Shown here: positions 1 to 7,249 of the stretch, one piece after another
How positions within the stretch are numbered: position 1 is the stretch's first letter
Layout of the letters: each line of letters begins with the position of its first letter
Origin: Deltaproteobacteria bacterium
GTDB lineage: Bacteria > Bdellovibrionota_C > UBA2361 > SZUA-149 > JADYYL01
Assembly (NCBI GenBank): GCA_020853655.1
Contig: JADYYL010000344.1
Coordinates: forward strand, 1-16,468
Direction: 5' to 3'
Length of the DNA: 16,468 nucleotides
The notes under the pieces: model-generated
Seen by the model: the letters and a program-made list of their open reading frames with translations, nothing else
Database searches by the model: none
Told to the model about the DNA's origin: nothing
Program-made: the position numbers and the translations under genes

Positions 1-554
1 AGTCGTTGCGCGGAGGCATCGCGCTCGTCAGTCAACATACATTTCTTTTTAACGACACCGTCGCGCGGAACATCGCCTTTGGCCGATTAGGTGCGACCCA
101 AGAGGAGATCGTCGAAGCGGCTCGTGCCGCTAACGCTTACGACTTCATCATGCGTTTGCCTCAGGGGTTTGAAACCTCAGTGGGCGAACAGGGGCAGAGA
201 CTGTCCGGCGGGGAACGCGCACGAATCGCCATCGCGCGTGCGCTGCTTCGAAACGCGCCCATCCTCATTCTCGACGAAGCGACCGCCGCTTTGGATAGTG
301 AGTCCGAGCGCGCGGTGCAGCAGGCGATCGATCGGTTGATGAAAGATCGAACGGCGATCGTCATCGCGCATCGCCTCGCGACGGTACGAAACGCCAATGC
401 GATAGCGGTGTTCTCTCGCGGTCAGGTCGTCGAATTTGGGACTCACAATGAGCTGATGAGCCGCGGTGGCGAATACGCAAAGCTCTGCGCTATCCAGTTT
501 CAAACGGAGGGAACGGAGAGCGTTTCATTCGAGCAGGAGGCGGTTCACGGATGA
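1..554 (+). CDS. msbA: Lipid A export ABC transporter, ATP-binding/permease protein MsbA (3' part)
   Basis: Only the C-terminal part of the nucleotide-binding domain is in the window; the membrane domain and Walker A lie upstream. The frame is open from the window edge. Visible in order are a Q-loop region (LVSQHTFLFNDTVARNIAFG), the ABC signature LSGGERARIAIARALL, Walker B with the catalytic glutamate (ILILDEATAALD) and the H-loop IVIAHR. This is the arrangement of ABCB-type exporters with fused membrane and ATPase domains. The stop overlaps the waaA start by ATGA, and lpxK follows, which supports MsbA, the flippase that moves lipid A-core across the inner membrane. Another ABCB exporter cannot be excluded from this fragment alone. 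Confidence 0.88.
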   Translation, partial: SLRGGIALVSQHTFLFNDTVARNIAFGRLGATQEEIVEAARAANAYDFIMRLPQGFETSVGEQGQRLSGGERARIAIARALLRNAPILILDEATAALDSESERAVQQAIDRLMKDRTAIVIAHRLATVRNANAIAVFSRGQVVEFGTHNELMSRGGEYAKLCAIQFQTEGTESVSFEQEAVHG

Positions 555-1906
555 CGCTTCCACGAATACTCCATCGAACGCTTGCCCGGCTCGGCTGCGC
601 CGCCGCCGGGGTCGCCCTGTTCGGCGGAGCGTTGTGGCGGGCGGTGAAGAACGCGGAGTTCCGCTCGACAATGTCGGAACGGTTGGGTGGCGGAGAGTGG
701 CCCAAGTTCTTGACGACGTTGCGCGACGACATCCCCGTCGTTTGGATTCATGCCGCGTCGCTCGGGGAACTGCAGGGTGTCGTTCCGATCATGCGTAGTC
801 TTAGTGCGCGGTATCCCAATGCCCGATTTCTCCTCACAACGACGTCGTTCGCTGGTCGCGCCGCCGCCCGCAGCATGTTTCCGACGGTGACGTGCCTCTT
901 CCTTCCGCTCGATGTGCCCTTTGTGGCGAGCCGGATCGCCCGTGCGGTCAATCCGGCTGTATTCTTGAATTTCGAGACGGAGATGTGGCCGAATCTGCTT
1001 TTTGCCCTTCAATCGCTGCGGACCAAGGTGTTCTTCGTCAATGGCCGCATCTCAGACTTTTCCTTTCAACAGTACAAAACGTTCCGTGCTCTCTTCGGAG
1101 AGGCGCTTCGCGGTGTGCAGACGTTCTTCGTACAAACCGATCTCGACCGCGAGAGGTTCGTCGCATTGAATGTCCAGCGAGGTCGGATTCAGGTGTGCGG
1201 TTCGACGAAATACGATCAGGGTGAGGACGTGGTTGCCGCCGAAGATCGCGTAGTCTCGCGCCGCGAGTTTCGGGTGCCGCCCGGAAGTGTCTGTCTCGTC
1301 GCAGGAAGTGTTCGGCCAGGGGAAGACGCGCTGGTCATCGCCGCCTTCATCGAGGCGCGGCGAAAAGTTGCCAATCTGTCTCTCATTATCGCACCGCGTC
1401 ACGCGGATCGTTTTTCCGCGGTTGGGGGGCTGCTCCACGATAATGGCCTCGAATATTTGCAGCGCTCGAGTATCGGGCACGGGGACGATCTTCCGGTCCT
1501 CCTGCTGGACACCCTCGGTGAGCTGAAACGGGCTTATGGGGCAGGTGATTTGGCATTTGTGGGAGGGACGCTCGTTGATATCGGAGGCCATAATCCGTTT
1601 GAGCCAGCGATGTTCGGCATTCCGGTCATCGTTGGCCCTTCGGTGAAGAACGTTCGAGACGCCGTCAGCGAGCTCAAACGGAGCGGTGGGTTATTCCAGG
1701 TCGAAGACGGACTCCAACTCGCTGCCGTGATTGAACGCCTTGCCCGTGACGAGTCTTTGCGACGAGCTTCCGGGGAGAGTGCTCGTCGCACATGGGTGAA
1801 GAATCTTGGCGCGACTCGCCACGTGATCAGTGAGATCGACGACGTTCTTGTCGCTCGGATCGCCCACGATCAGCCCCAGTCTCCACGAGCCGTCGGCGAG
1901 AGATGA
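551..1906 (+). CDS. waaA: 3-deoxy-D-manno-octulosonic acid (Kdo) transferase WaaA/KdtA
   Basis: GT30 family enzyme that moves Kdo from CMP-Kdo to lipid IVA at the cytoplasmic face of the inner membrane. The product is 451 residues, near the usual 420-450. A hydrophobic N-terminal anchor lies at about residues 12-31. Family motifs are WIHAASLGE (65-73, with the glutamate expected as catalytic base), FETEMWPN (141-148), NGRIS, STKYDQ and a C-terminal donor-binding block GGTLVDIGGHNPFEP. The start is set by AGGAGG at 535-540 and by ATGA overlap with the upstream transporter gene. Its stop overlaps lpxK in the same way, so translation is probably coupled. Whether it adds one, two or more Kdo residues cannot be read from the sequence. 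Confidence 0.96.
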   Translation: MTLPRILHRTLARLGCAAAGVALFGGALWRAVKNAEFRSTMSERLGGGEWPKFLTTLRDDIPVVWIHAASLGELQGVVPIMRSLSARYPNARFLLTTTSFAGRAAARSMFPTVTCLFLPLDVPFVASRIARAVNPAVFLNFETEMWPNLLFALQSLRTKVFFVNGRISDFSFQQYKTFRALFGEALRGVQTFFVQTDLDRERFVALNVQRGRIQVCGSTKYDQGEDVVAAEDRVVSRREFRVPPGSVCLVAGSVRPGEDALVIAAFIEARRKVANLSLIIAPRHADRFSAVGGLLHDNGLEYLQRSSIGHGDDLPVLLLDTLGELKRAYGAGDLAFVGGTLVDIGGHNPFEPAMFGIPVIVGPSVKNVRDAVSELKRSGGLFQVEDGLQLAAVIERLARDESLRRASGESARRTWVKNLGATRHVISEIDDVLVARIAHDQPQSPRAVGER

Positions 1907-2949
1907 GAGGGGAACTCATTCAGCGGACACCCATTCGCCTCCTGCTTTCGAAGCTTTACGGGGGCGTTACCACGCTCCGGAATTACGGATACGATCGACA
2001 TCTCCTCGAGACTTACCAACCCCGCATCCCAGTCCTGAGTGTCGGGAACCTCACCGTCGGAGGAACCGGAAAAAGTCCATTCGTCCAGTTTCTCGCTCAG
2101 TTCCTGCTCAACTCGGGGCGGCGACCGGTCATCCTCTCTCGAGGCTACGGCGGGCTTCAGCGTGGCCCGCGCCTCGTCAGCGCAGAGGACGACCCGCGTG
2201 AGGTAGGTGATGAGACCGTGATGCACGCCCAGCGATTCGGTGAGCGCGTTCCTGTCGTCATCGCTCGCGAGCGGGCGCGAGGCGCCATGCTCGTTGAAGA
2301 GCGCGGCTGGGGCGACGTCATCGTTCTTGATGATGGGTTTCAACATCGAGCGTTAGCCCGAAGTTGTGACCTCATCGTGGTCGACACCTCCGGGCGGAGT
2401 CTGGATGACGCTTTACGAGGGGACCTTCTCCCAGCCGGCCCGTTTCGAGAGCAACCCGCAGCCGGTCTCCGGCGAGCACACGGCATCATCGCGTTGACCC
2501 GTCCTGGAGTGGAAGCGCAGACCGGGGCGCTCCCCGATCTTGATCTGCCGGTCTTCGGCTTCCAGCTCCGAATCTCGGACATTCGAGACATTCGATCAGG
2601 GACTACACTGCGTCCGGCTCAGCAGCCGAGGGTGCGGCTCCTGGCGGCGATAGGCAATCCGGGCCAGTTTCAGCGCTCGGTTGAGAGCATGGGGTTCTCG
2701 GTGGAAACTTCGCTCTTCCTGCCCGACCATGCGCCAATTTCGTGTGCAGAGTGGGATCAGTTCTTTCGGCGCTCCGAAACTCCCGTTATCGTAACGGCGA
2801 AAGACGCGGTGAAAGTTCGACCATACGTTCGAGAACCGAATCAGGCATTTGTCGCACTCCTGGAAGGAGAGCTCGATTCTCCAGGAGACCACGACAGGTT
2901 CGCCGCTTTTCTCAACGATCATCTCGTCGATGGTGTCCGGGGTAGTTGA
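1903..2949 (+). CDS. lpxK: Tetraacyldisaccharide 4'-kinase LpxK
   Basis: Phosphorylates the 4' position of tetraacyldisaccharide 1-phosphate to give lipid IVA, the acceptor used by WaaA. The product has 348 residues, typical of the family. The P-loop is in the LpxK context GNLTVGGTGKSP (48-59), followed by SRGYGG (79-84) and the conserved DDGFQH (143-148), then the GDLLPAGPFRE block seen in LpxK. The N terminus is amphipathic, as expected for a membrane-associated kinase. The start overlaps the waaA stop by ATGA. Pairing of waaA with lpxK behind msbA makes this a compact lipid A/Kdo operon. Confidence 0.96.
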   Translation: MRGELIQRTPIRLLLSKLYGGVTTLRNYGYDRHLLETYQPRIPVLSVGNLTVGGTGKSPFVQFLAQFLLNSGRRPVILSRGYGGLQRGPRLVSAEDDPREVGDETVMHAQRFGERVPVVIARERARGAMLVEERGWGDVIVLDDGFQHRALARSCDLIVVDTSGRSLDDALRGDLLPAGPFREQPAAGLRRAHGIIALTRPGVEAQTGALPDLDLPVFGFQLRISDIRDIRSGTTLRPAQQPRVRLLAAIGNPGQFQRSVESMGFSVETSLFLPDHAPISCAEWDQFFRRSETPVIVTAKDAVKVRPYVREPNQAFVALLEGELDSPGDHDRFAAFLNDHLVDGVRGS

Positions 2950-2974
2950 AGTTGAATCCGGCAGAGGGTGCTTG

Positions 2975-3601
2975 ATGGCGAAGATTTACTCACTCCGCGA
3001 GGGCGACGCGTTCGTCGATCTCTCGGCACTTCCGCTCCAACGTCTCGATCGCGATTGGGAAGGGCGCGAGCTCGAGATGCCGATACTGTTTACGGTGGCG
3101 TTCGATCGCGAACGCTTCATGTTCTTTGCGCGAACATCGCGCGTTCCCCGCTACGACACGACACATAAGCCGGGTGACTTCGTCGAGGGTCTGTGGAATC
3201 AGGATGTATTCGAAGTGTTCCTTCGCGATCCCTTTACGGGCGTGTATCAAGAGTTCAATCTTGCCCCATCCGGCGCTTGGTGGAGCGCAGTCTTCTCTGC
3301 CCCTCGACAGCGCTCGCACGTCGCTTACGTTGGGAGCGGGGCGGTTGCTTTTGGGGAAGTGACCGAGCGGTCGTGGCGCGCAGGCCTCTCCGTTCCCCGA
3401 GGCATGATCGCGCGTGAGATTGCGTTCGAGCGAGATTTGCAGATGAATGTCTGCTCCTGTCTGTATGGGACGCAGTATGAGAATGGGGTTCGCTACGCGA
3501 CGCTCAGGGGAATCCATGGCGAAACGCCGGACTTTCACAATCCAGCCATTTTCTCGACCGTGAAGGTCGAATCGCTCGACCTCACCACAATCGTTGAATA
3601 G
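2975..3601 (+). CDS. DOMON-like / CBM9-like domain protein of unknown role
   Basis: A 208-residue protein that appears to be a single beta-sandwich domain. The pattern of W74 followed by QDVFEVFLRDP (76-86) and YQEFNLAPSGAWW (91-103) is characteristic of DOMON-like/CBM9-like domains that bind sugars or ligands. No signal peptide is visible, so it is probably cytoplasmic. The frame stays open further upstream inside lpxK, but ATG 2975 was chosen because GAGGGTG at 2964-2970 precedes it and the domain begins just after it. It lies 25 nt behind lpxK on the same strand and ends next to a strong hairpin, so it is probably the last gene of the lipid A operon. A glycan-related role is inference from domain and position. 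Confidence 0.8.
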   Translation: MAKIYSLREGDAFVDLSALPLQRLDRDWEGRELEMPILFTVAFDRERFMFFARTSRVPRYDTTHKPGDFVEGLWNQDVFEVFLRDPFTGVYQEFNLAPSGAWWSAVFSAPRQRSHVAYVGSGAVAFGEVTERSWRAGLSVPRGMIAREIAFERDLQMNVCSCLYGTQYENGVRYATLRGIHGETPDFHNPAIFSTVKVESLDLTTIVE

Positions 3602-3612
3602 GTTCTGCCGTT

Positions 3613-3636
3613 CCATCACGCGTAACACGCGTGTGG
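3613..3636 (+). terminator. Hairpin after the lipid A operon
   Basis: CACGCGT (3617-3623) pairs with ACGCGTG (3627-3633) over the loop AAC, and CCA (3613-3615) pairs with TGG (3634-3636) around one bulged T, giving 10 base pairs. It begins 12 nt after the stop of the DOMON-like gene. No T tract follows on either strand, so it may be an mRNA 3'-end stabiliser or part of a factor-dependent terminator, not a classical intrinsic terminator. Confidence 0.5.
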
Positions 3637-3699
3637 TAAGAGAACGATGCGGCATCGGGTGAGCGCTTGACCGCTTTTCGGCCCGCCGAAACCACCAAG

Positions 3700-3750
3700 A
3701 AACAGAAAATCTCGGTTGAGAACGAAACCGCGCGGGCTTCGCTCTCAACC
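3700..3750 (-). terminator. Rho-independent terminator for the bTHX gene
   Basis: On the minus strand GGTTGAGA (3750-3743) pairs with TCTCAACC (3721-3714). After one mismatch the stem continues through about four and then two more pairs to a small GC loop. The stem is followed by GAG and the T-rich run ATTTTCTGTTTCTT (3710-3697). It lies about 62 nt downstream of the bTHX stop. The other strand has no T tract after the stem, so termination is directional, protecting against read-through into the convergent lipid A operon. Confidence 0.75.
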
Positions 3751-3812
3751 TCTGGAGTTCTCGCGGAGACGCGCCATCCGACGGTCTCGCGACGAGAGAT
3801 GGATGGAACTCG

Positions 3813-3932
3813 TTACTTCTTCTTCGCCGCCTTCTTTGCGTTTGATCGCTTCGTGCGAAGCTTCGGACGAGCGATTCCGTGACTGGCCTTATTGATCTTT
3901 CCGCGCTTTGTGCGTTTGTCGCCTTTACCCAC
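3813..3932 (-). CDS. Small ribosomal subunit protein bTHX family (39 residues)
   Basis: A very short, lysine/arginine-rich protein beginning GKGDKRTKRGKIN and continuing with KASHGIARPK, which matches the bTHX (Thx/PSRP-4) pattern MGKGDxKTxRGKI...G..RPK. In Thermus this peptide sits in a cavity of the 30S head and stabilises RNA packing. The last 15 or so residues (LRTKRSNAKKAAKKK) form a basic tail longer than the shortest family members. The start is GTG at 3932-3930, chosen because GGAGAG (3944-3939) lies 6 nt upstream and the family motif starts at residue 2. It lies 57 nt after the monophosphatase gene on the same strand, so both may share a transcript ending at the terminator near 3700. 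Confidence 0.85.
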   Translation of the reverse strand: MGKGDKRTKRGKINKASHGIARPKLRTKRSNAKKAAKKK

Positions 3933-3938
3933 GATTGA

Positions 3939-3944
3939 CTCTCC
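3939..3944 (-). promoter_or_regulatory. Shine-Dalgarno of the bTHX gene
   Basis: GGAGAG on the minus strand with a 6-nt spacer to GTG. It decides the non-ATG start of this 39-residue protein, since no in-frame ATG precedes the family motif in a sensible place. Confidence 0.7.
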
Positions 3945-3989
3945 GTTGAAATGCGTTGATTCCGTGACGCAGGAGCTCTTCTCCGCGTG

Positions 3990-4787
3990 CTACCCGATAA
4001 ACCACGGCTTGAGATATTCGACAACACTCCGCCGCCCATGCACGACTCGGTGGTATGGCCCTCCGTCACCATCGGCAATCTTCTCGAGGTAGCAACCTCC
4101 TGCTTCCTCTATCAGGACTGGCACGGCAGCTACGTCCCACGGCTTGACGTTGTAATGCACTGCGCCCCCAACACGCCCAGCTGCGGCGGAGGTTTGAGAG
4201 AATGCGTCACCATAAATGCGAACATTTCCGTGCTGCTCTAGGAACTTCGTCATCTTTGGGACATCACCGGTTCTCGCATAGTTTGCCGGCGAAGAGAGCG
4301 TGACGAGTGAGACCCGCGGGTCGATCGCGTTGGCCTCTGGCGGTAGCTGGCGGCGGATGTCGTTCTCATAGAAACCGAGTCCGCGCCCAGCCGAGTAGCA
4401 ACGGTTGAGTGCGGGATGGTCGACGATGGCGAGCAACGCGTGACCCGCCTGGTGAAGAGCCACGATACTTGCATAGGTCGGAATGCCGTTGGCGAAGTTC
4501 TGCGTCCCGTCGATCGGATCGATGAACCAGACAAACTCTGCATTCTGATTCTCTGCGTCGTACTCCTCTCCGATAATCCCGTGTCCTGGAAACGATTTTC
4601 GAAGCGCCTCGCGAAGGAACTCTTCAACCGCGCGATCAATGTCCGTTACTTCCGATTGATCCGACTTCGTGTAAGTCTGAAATCCTGCGGCGGTTTTCTC
4701 GAGCAGGTATTCGCGAGACCGCGCCATCAGGGCGCGCGTCTGGTTCAGCATCCTCTCGATCTCTTCGCGCTTGGGTTGGTCGGACAT
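3990..4787 (-). CDS. Inositol monophosphatase family phosphatase
   Basis: A 265-residue Mg2+-dependent sugar or polyol phosphatase. The metal site is complete: GEE (73-75), DPIDGTQNF (90-98, giving D90 and D93) and KPWDVAA (215-221, with D218), followed by EEAGG. These are the diagnostic motifs of the IMPase/SuhB/HisN group. The product is soluble with no signal peptide. Substrate is unclear: myo-inositol 1-phosphate, histidinol phosphate or another sugar phosphate are all possible for this family. It starts 58 nt after the M48 protease stop and ends 57 nt before the bTHX start, all on the minus strand. Confidence 0.9.
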   Translation of the reverse strand: MSDQPKREEIERMLNQTRALMARSREYLLEKTAAGFQTYTKSDQSEVTDIDRAVEEFLREALRKSFPGHGIIGEEYDAENQNAEFVWFIDPIDGTQNFANGIPTYASIVALHQAGHALLAIVDHPALNRCYSAGRGLGFYENDIRRQLPPEANAIDPRVSLVTLSSPANYARTGDVPKMTKFLEQHGNVRIYGDAFSQTSAAAGRVGGAVHYNVKPWDVAAVPVLIEEAGGCYLEKIADGDGGPYHRVVHGRRSVVEYLKPWFIG

Positions 4788-4845
4788 GTCTCGTCGTTCC
4801 CTCTACTGACAAACTAGCGTTGAGCCGTATAGGCCGGAAAAAATT

Positions 4846-6006
4846 CTAGTGAACCGGGGCGGCCTCGCCACCCTCGACAAAGCCCTGATCGGGTGCAACG
4901 ACCTTCAGCCACCCGCGCTCGGTGTCGCTCACCTCGATGATGGCGCCGGTTCGAAACTCTCCAACCGCCTGTGCATCCGCAGTTGGTTCGCGCCGAAGCC
5001 TAGCCCCTTCGCGCACGATACGCCACTGCTCGACTCCTCGAGTGTTCCCGACGGGAGGAGAGGAAGTCACACTCGTTCGCGAAGGCGAAGAATCGATCGG
5101 CGCCTGTTGTCCGCGGACGTCGAACGAATCCGCCGCTCCCTGCTGGCGATACTCGCCGCGAGCGCGGGCGAGAGCGAGTGGCATATTCGCTCGGATATTC
5201 GCGAGCCGATCCATATTCGATGGATGCGTCGAAAGGAATTGAAGACCCGAACTGAGGCCCGGATTTGCCTCGGCCTTCGACCAAAACGAGATAGCGGCGT
5301 CCGGCCGATATCCGGCTTCCGCAAGGAGCATCAAACCGATGGTATCAGCCTCGACTTCGAGCTGACGCGAATACGGATTCAACGCAATGCCCTCGCCGAC
5401 ATGCTGGGTGATCGAACTCGTGACGTTCCCAAGATCCGCTGAGATGTAGGGATTGCGGGTGGCGGTCGAAACGGCGATCCCAGCGGCAACGGCGCCGACG
5501 CTGATAAGGATCTTCTTCACCTCTTCGTTGGGATCTGGATCGGTATGTCCGGCGAGCACATGGGCAAGCTCGTGGGAAAGTATCACCGCCAGTTCATCGT
5601 CGTCGGCCACTTGATCCATCATGCCCGACCAAACAAAGACGTGATTCCCCCGGGTCGCCGCTGCGTTCTGAACCGAGGTCGCCTTGAACAGATACACGTG
5701 CCACGGTTCCTTATCCGCTTTCGCCGCCTTCGTGAGTCGATCGACAACGGCGGTGATGCGACTGAGGCTTGGGTCATTGTAGTCGAGGGGATACTGCTGC
5801 TGGAGTTCCTCGAGGACTCGCTGGCCGTATTGTTCCTCGTCGACCGTGACCGGTCGCGGGAGAGGGATCTCGCCCGCGGGGATGGGCGGCCGCGGGGCGC
5901 TGCATGCCGCAAAGAAAAGGATAGGGAGCACGATGTGCAACGCCGCGCGGGATGCGCAGCGGTGTATTCGAGCGGCCTTCACAGCAGAGATAACTGTTGA
6001 GTTCAT
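4846..6006 (-). CDS. M48-family metalloprotease lipoprotein with C-terminal SH3-like domain
   Basis: A 386-residue secreted protease. A basic N terminus and hydrophobic segment (about 21-34) end in a lipobox FAAC with the acylated cysteine at residue 35, followed by a proline-rich linker. The zinc site is HELAH (145-149) with third ligand E217 in EVEAD; the conserved HPSNMDRL follows at 261-268. A serine/proline linker (about 295-325) leads to a C-terminal bacterial SH3-like domain (about 327-380: REGARLRREP, GWLKV, GFVEG). Family members (BepA, LoiP, YcaL) perform envelope quality control, including of LPS-assembly proteins. The frame is open far upstream, but ATG 6006 is chosen because GGGAG (6014-6010) precedes it and the signal peptide starts there; the extension overlaps the next gene. 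Confidence 0.9.
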   Translation of the reverse strand: MNSTVISAVKAARIHRCASRAALHIVLPILFFAACSAPRPPIPAGEIPLPRPVTVDEEQYGQRVLEELQQQYPLDYNDPSLSRITAVVDRLTKAAKADKEPWHVYLFKATSVQNAAATRGNHVFVWSGMMDQVADDDELAVILSHELAHVLAGHTDPDPNEEVKKILISVGAVAAGIAVSTATRNPYISADLGNVTSSITQHVGEGIALNPYSRQLEVEADTIGLMLLAEAGYRPDAAISFWSKAEANPGLSSGLQFLSTHPSNMDRLANIRANMPLALARARGEYRQQGAADSFDVRGQQAPIDSSPSRTSVTSSPPVGNTRGVEQWRIVREGARLRREPTADAQAVGEFRTGAIIEVSDTERGWLKVVAPDQGFVEGGEAAPVH

Positions 6007-6032
6007 AATCTCCCGGTATCGAAGCGCGGGGG

Positions 6033-6057
6033 GAAGCTCTGATTCAGTCAGAGCTTC
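6033..6057 (-). other. Perfect 10-bp hairpin in the leader of the M48 protease gene
   Basis: GAAGCTCTGA (6033-6042) and TCAGAGCTTC (6048-6057) are exact reverse complements around a 5-nt loop. It lies 27 nt before the protease ATG and about 75 nt after the upstream gene's stop. No T tract follows on either strand. A smaller stem, AGCTG-TGTG-CAGCT (6112-6125), lies directly after the stop of the upstream gene. The role could be mRNA 5'-end protection, transcript separation or an operator. Confidence 0.5.
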
Positions 6058-6130
6058 TTGAGACGGCTTTCGACCGGAACAGGTGTAACACTCTTCAATT
6101 TCCGCTGGAACAGCTGTGTGCAGCTCCCGT

Positions 6131-6913
6131 TTATGCGGCGAGCTCGCCTTGGAGCCGAACATGCGATTGCGGGGAAAGCCTCTCGAGCGCGCGAAGGAAC
6201 TTGTCAGCGGCGCCACTGAAGCTCGAGAAACCGAAGGCCTTGGCTGTGCTCTGTGCCGATGCTGACCCCGTGTGTCCGCCACGATAGATACGGTGGAACG
6301 GAACGCTACGCACCTGTTGAACAAACTCCCCGACATCCGAACGGAACCGCTCCGCCAATGACTCGGGCGAGTTGCGACCAAGGAGCGGCGCAAGTTGCAC
6401 GTTCACGACGAAGCCCATCCGTGACAGCGCGCGGATAGTTTGGATCCGTTCAGACGGAAGGGGATCATGGGGAAGGTGTCGGCGATGAGTTCCGTCGTCG
6501 AGTGCTTCGAGAGCAACGGTGATAGAGGCGCATCGCTTGAGCTGCTCTAACGCCGGGAGGGCGAGGAGAACGAGCGGAGATCGCGTTTGGAAAACCAACC
6601 GCCGCACATTACCGCGAGCGATAATGCTGAGCGCGGAGAGGGCGGCGTGAAACTTCTCGTCAAACGGGCTGAGCGGATCGTTGGTCACGCCGAAGAGGAC
6701 GTAAAGCGGTTCACCTGATTCCGCGAGCGTTGCGAGTCCCTTGAGATCGAGAGATCGGGTGCCGCGCTTCAAATCTCTTACTGTGTGCGAGAGAGAAAGT
6801 GGGAGCGATTCAAGAGTCGATGCCGCTTGTTCCGCGCCCGTTCGCAGCACATCCACCGCGAGCGAATGATTCTTGAAATCGATGAGCAAGAGAGTCGCCA
6901 GTTCGTTTTTCAT
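6131..6913 (-). CDS. Radical-SAM-like (spore photoproduct lyase-like) barrel protein lacking the cluster cysteines, smaller paralogue
   Basis: A 260-residue protein of unknown function. Residues about 70-180 follow the order of conserved elements in the second half of SPL-like radical SAM barrels: a strand with FGVTNDP (74-80), then LVFQTRSP (106-113) where catalytic homologues have a TKS-type strand, then VALEALDD (133-140), LPHDPLPSER (147-156) resembling the EPGAPSPERR segment, and VQLAPLL (172-178) resembling the V.VAPIIP strand. There is one cysteine (C128) and no CxxxCxxC, so a canonical 4Fe-4S cluster cannot form. ATG 6913 was chosen because GGAGGG lies 5 nt upstream; the frame stays open to a TTG at 7087 (318 residues) without a well-spaced site. 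It is divergent from a related gene at 7250. Confidence 0.7.
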   Translation of the reverse strand: MKNELATLLLIDFKNHSLAVDVLRTGAEQAASTLESLPLSLSHTVRDLKRGTRSLDLKGLATLAESGEPLYVLFGVTNDPLSPFDEKFHAALSALSIIARGNVRRLVFQTRSPLVLLALPALEQLKRCASITVALEALDDGTHRRHLPHDPLPSERIQTIRALSRMGFVVNVQLAPLLGRNSPESLAERFRSDVGEFVQQVRSVPFHRIYRGGHTGSASAQSTAKAFGFSSFSGAADKFLRALERLSPQSHVRLQGELAA

Positions 6914-6918
6914 GATTT

Positions 6919-6924
6919 CCCTCC
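6919..6924 (-). promoter_or_regulatory. Shine-Dalgarno deciding the start of the smaller radical-SAM-like gene
   Basis: GGAGGG on the minus strand, 5 nt before ATG 6913. The longer alternative begins with TTG at 7087 with GGTGAG only 2 nt away, which is poor spacing. The same bases would encode Arg-Arg in the longer form, so coincidence is possible. Confidence 0.6.
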
Positions 6925-7125
6925 GAAGGTGGTCACTCACTTCAACCCCGTTAAACATCAGATGCGGGGACATTCGAATGGGGTTCAACAAGCTTGAAGC
7001 TTCCAGTTCGATGTGATTTGGGACGGCGAAACTGAGCGGTCGAGCGCTGAGAAGCTCCTTATTCGAACTGGCGTCGTCCTCACGCAAATCTCACCGCTGG
7101 ACGCCGGTGGTGAGCTTTAACTCTC

Positions 7126-7155
7126 TTGAACTAGGAAGAAACCGCGTGGTAATCT
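7126..7155 (+). promoter_or_regulatory. Possible sigma-70 promoter for the larger radical-SAM-like gene
   Basis: TTGAAC (7126-7131) and TAATCT (7150-7155) are separated by 18 bp, each matching the consensus at four of six positions. It would give a leader of about 85-90 nt before the start at 7250. This is by-eye matching only. Confidence 0.3.
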
Positions 7156-7249
7156 GCGGCGGAGGGTTATGAGTTCTCGGTTTTCGGAGTGCCTGAGTCA
7201 CACCGCCACCCATCGCGTATGATCGCGATCAGAAGGAGGACCTCGGTTG

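Larger units (their letters stand above)
6914..7249. other. Divergent intergenic region between two radical-SAM-like genes
   Basis: 336 nt between two divergent starts. It must hold promoters for both. On the plus strand a possible sigma-70 promoter is at 7126-7155 and an inverted repeat surrounds TATGAT at 7212-7229. The half nearest the minus-strand gene (6914-7087) stays open in that gene's frame with ordinary codon use, so it may be coding. No RNA gene or mobile element is visible. Confidence 0.5.

Noticed and set aside
2990..4078. A long minus-strand open frame (362 codons) over the DOMON-like gene and the following gap
   Set aside because: It lies antisense to a gene with clear domain motifs, overlaps the bTHX gene in another frame and its translation is arginine/serine-rich without family motifs.
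4846..4870. T tract after the M48 protease stop as an intrinsic terminator
   Set aside because: The only nearby stem is weak, contains a wobble pair and is about 14 nt from the T tract, so a classical terminator is not supported.
6007..6393. N-terminal extension of the M48 protease frame to 515 residues
   Set aside because: The extension overlaps the next gene, is low in protein-like pattern and would bury the lipoprotein signal peptide inside the protein.
7169..7222. A 17-codon leader peptide (ATG 7169) with GGAGGG just upstream
   Set aside because: The ribosome site is only 2 nt from the ATG, and the peptide has no codon bias suggestive of attenuation.
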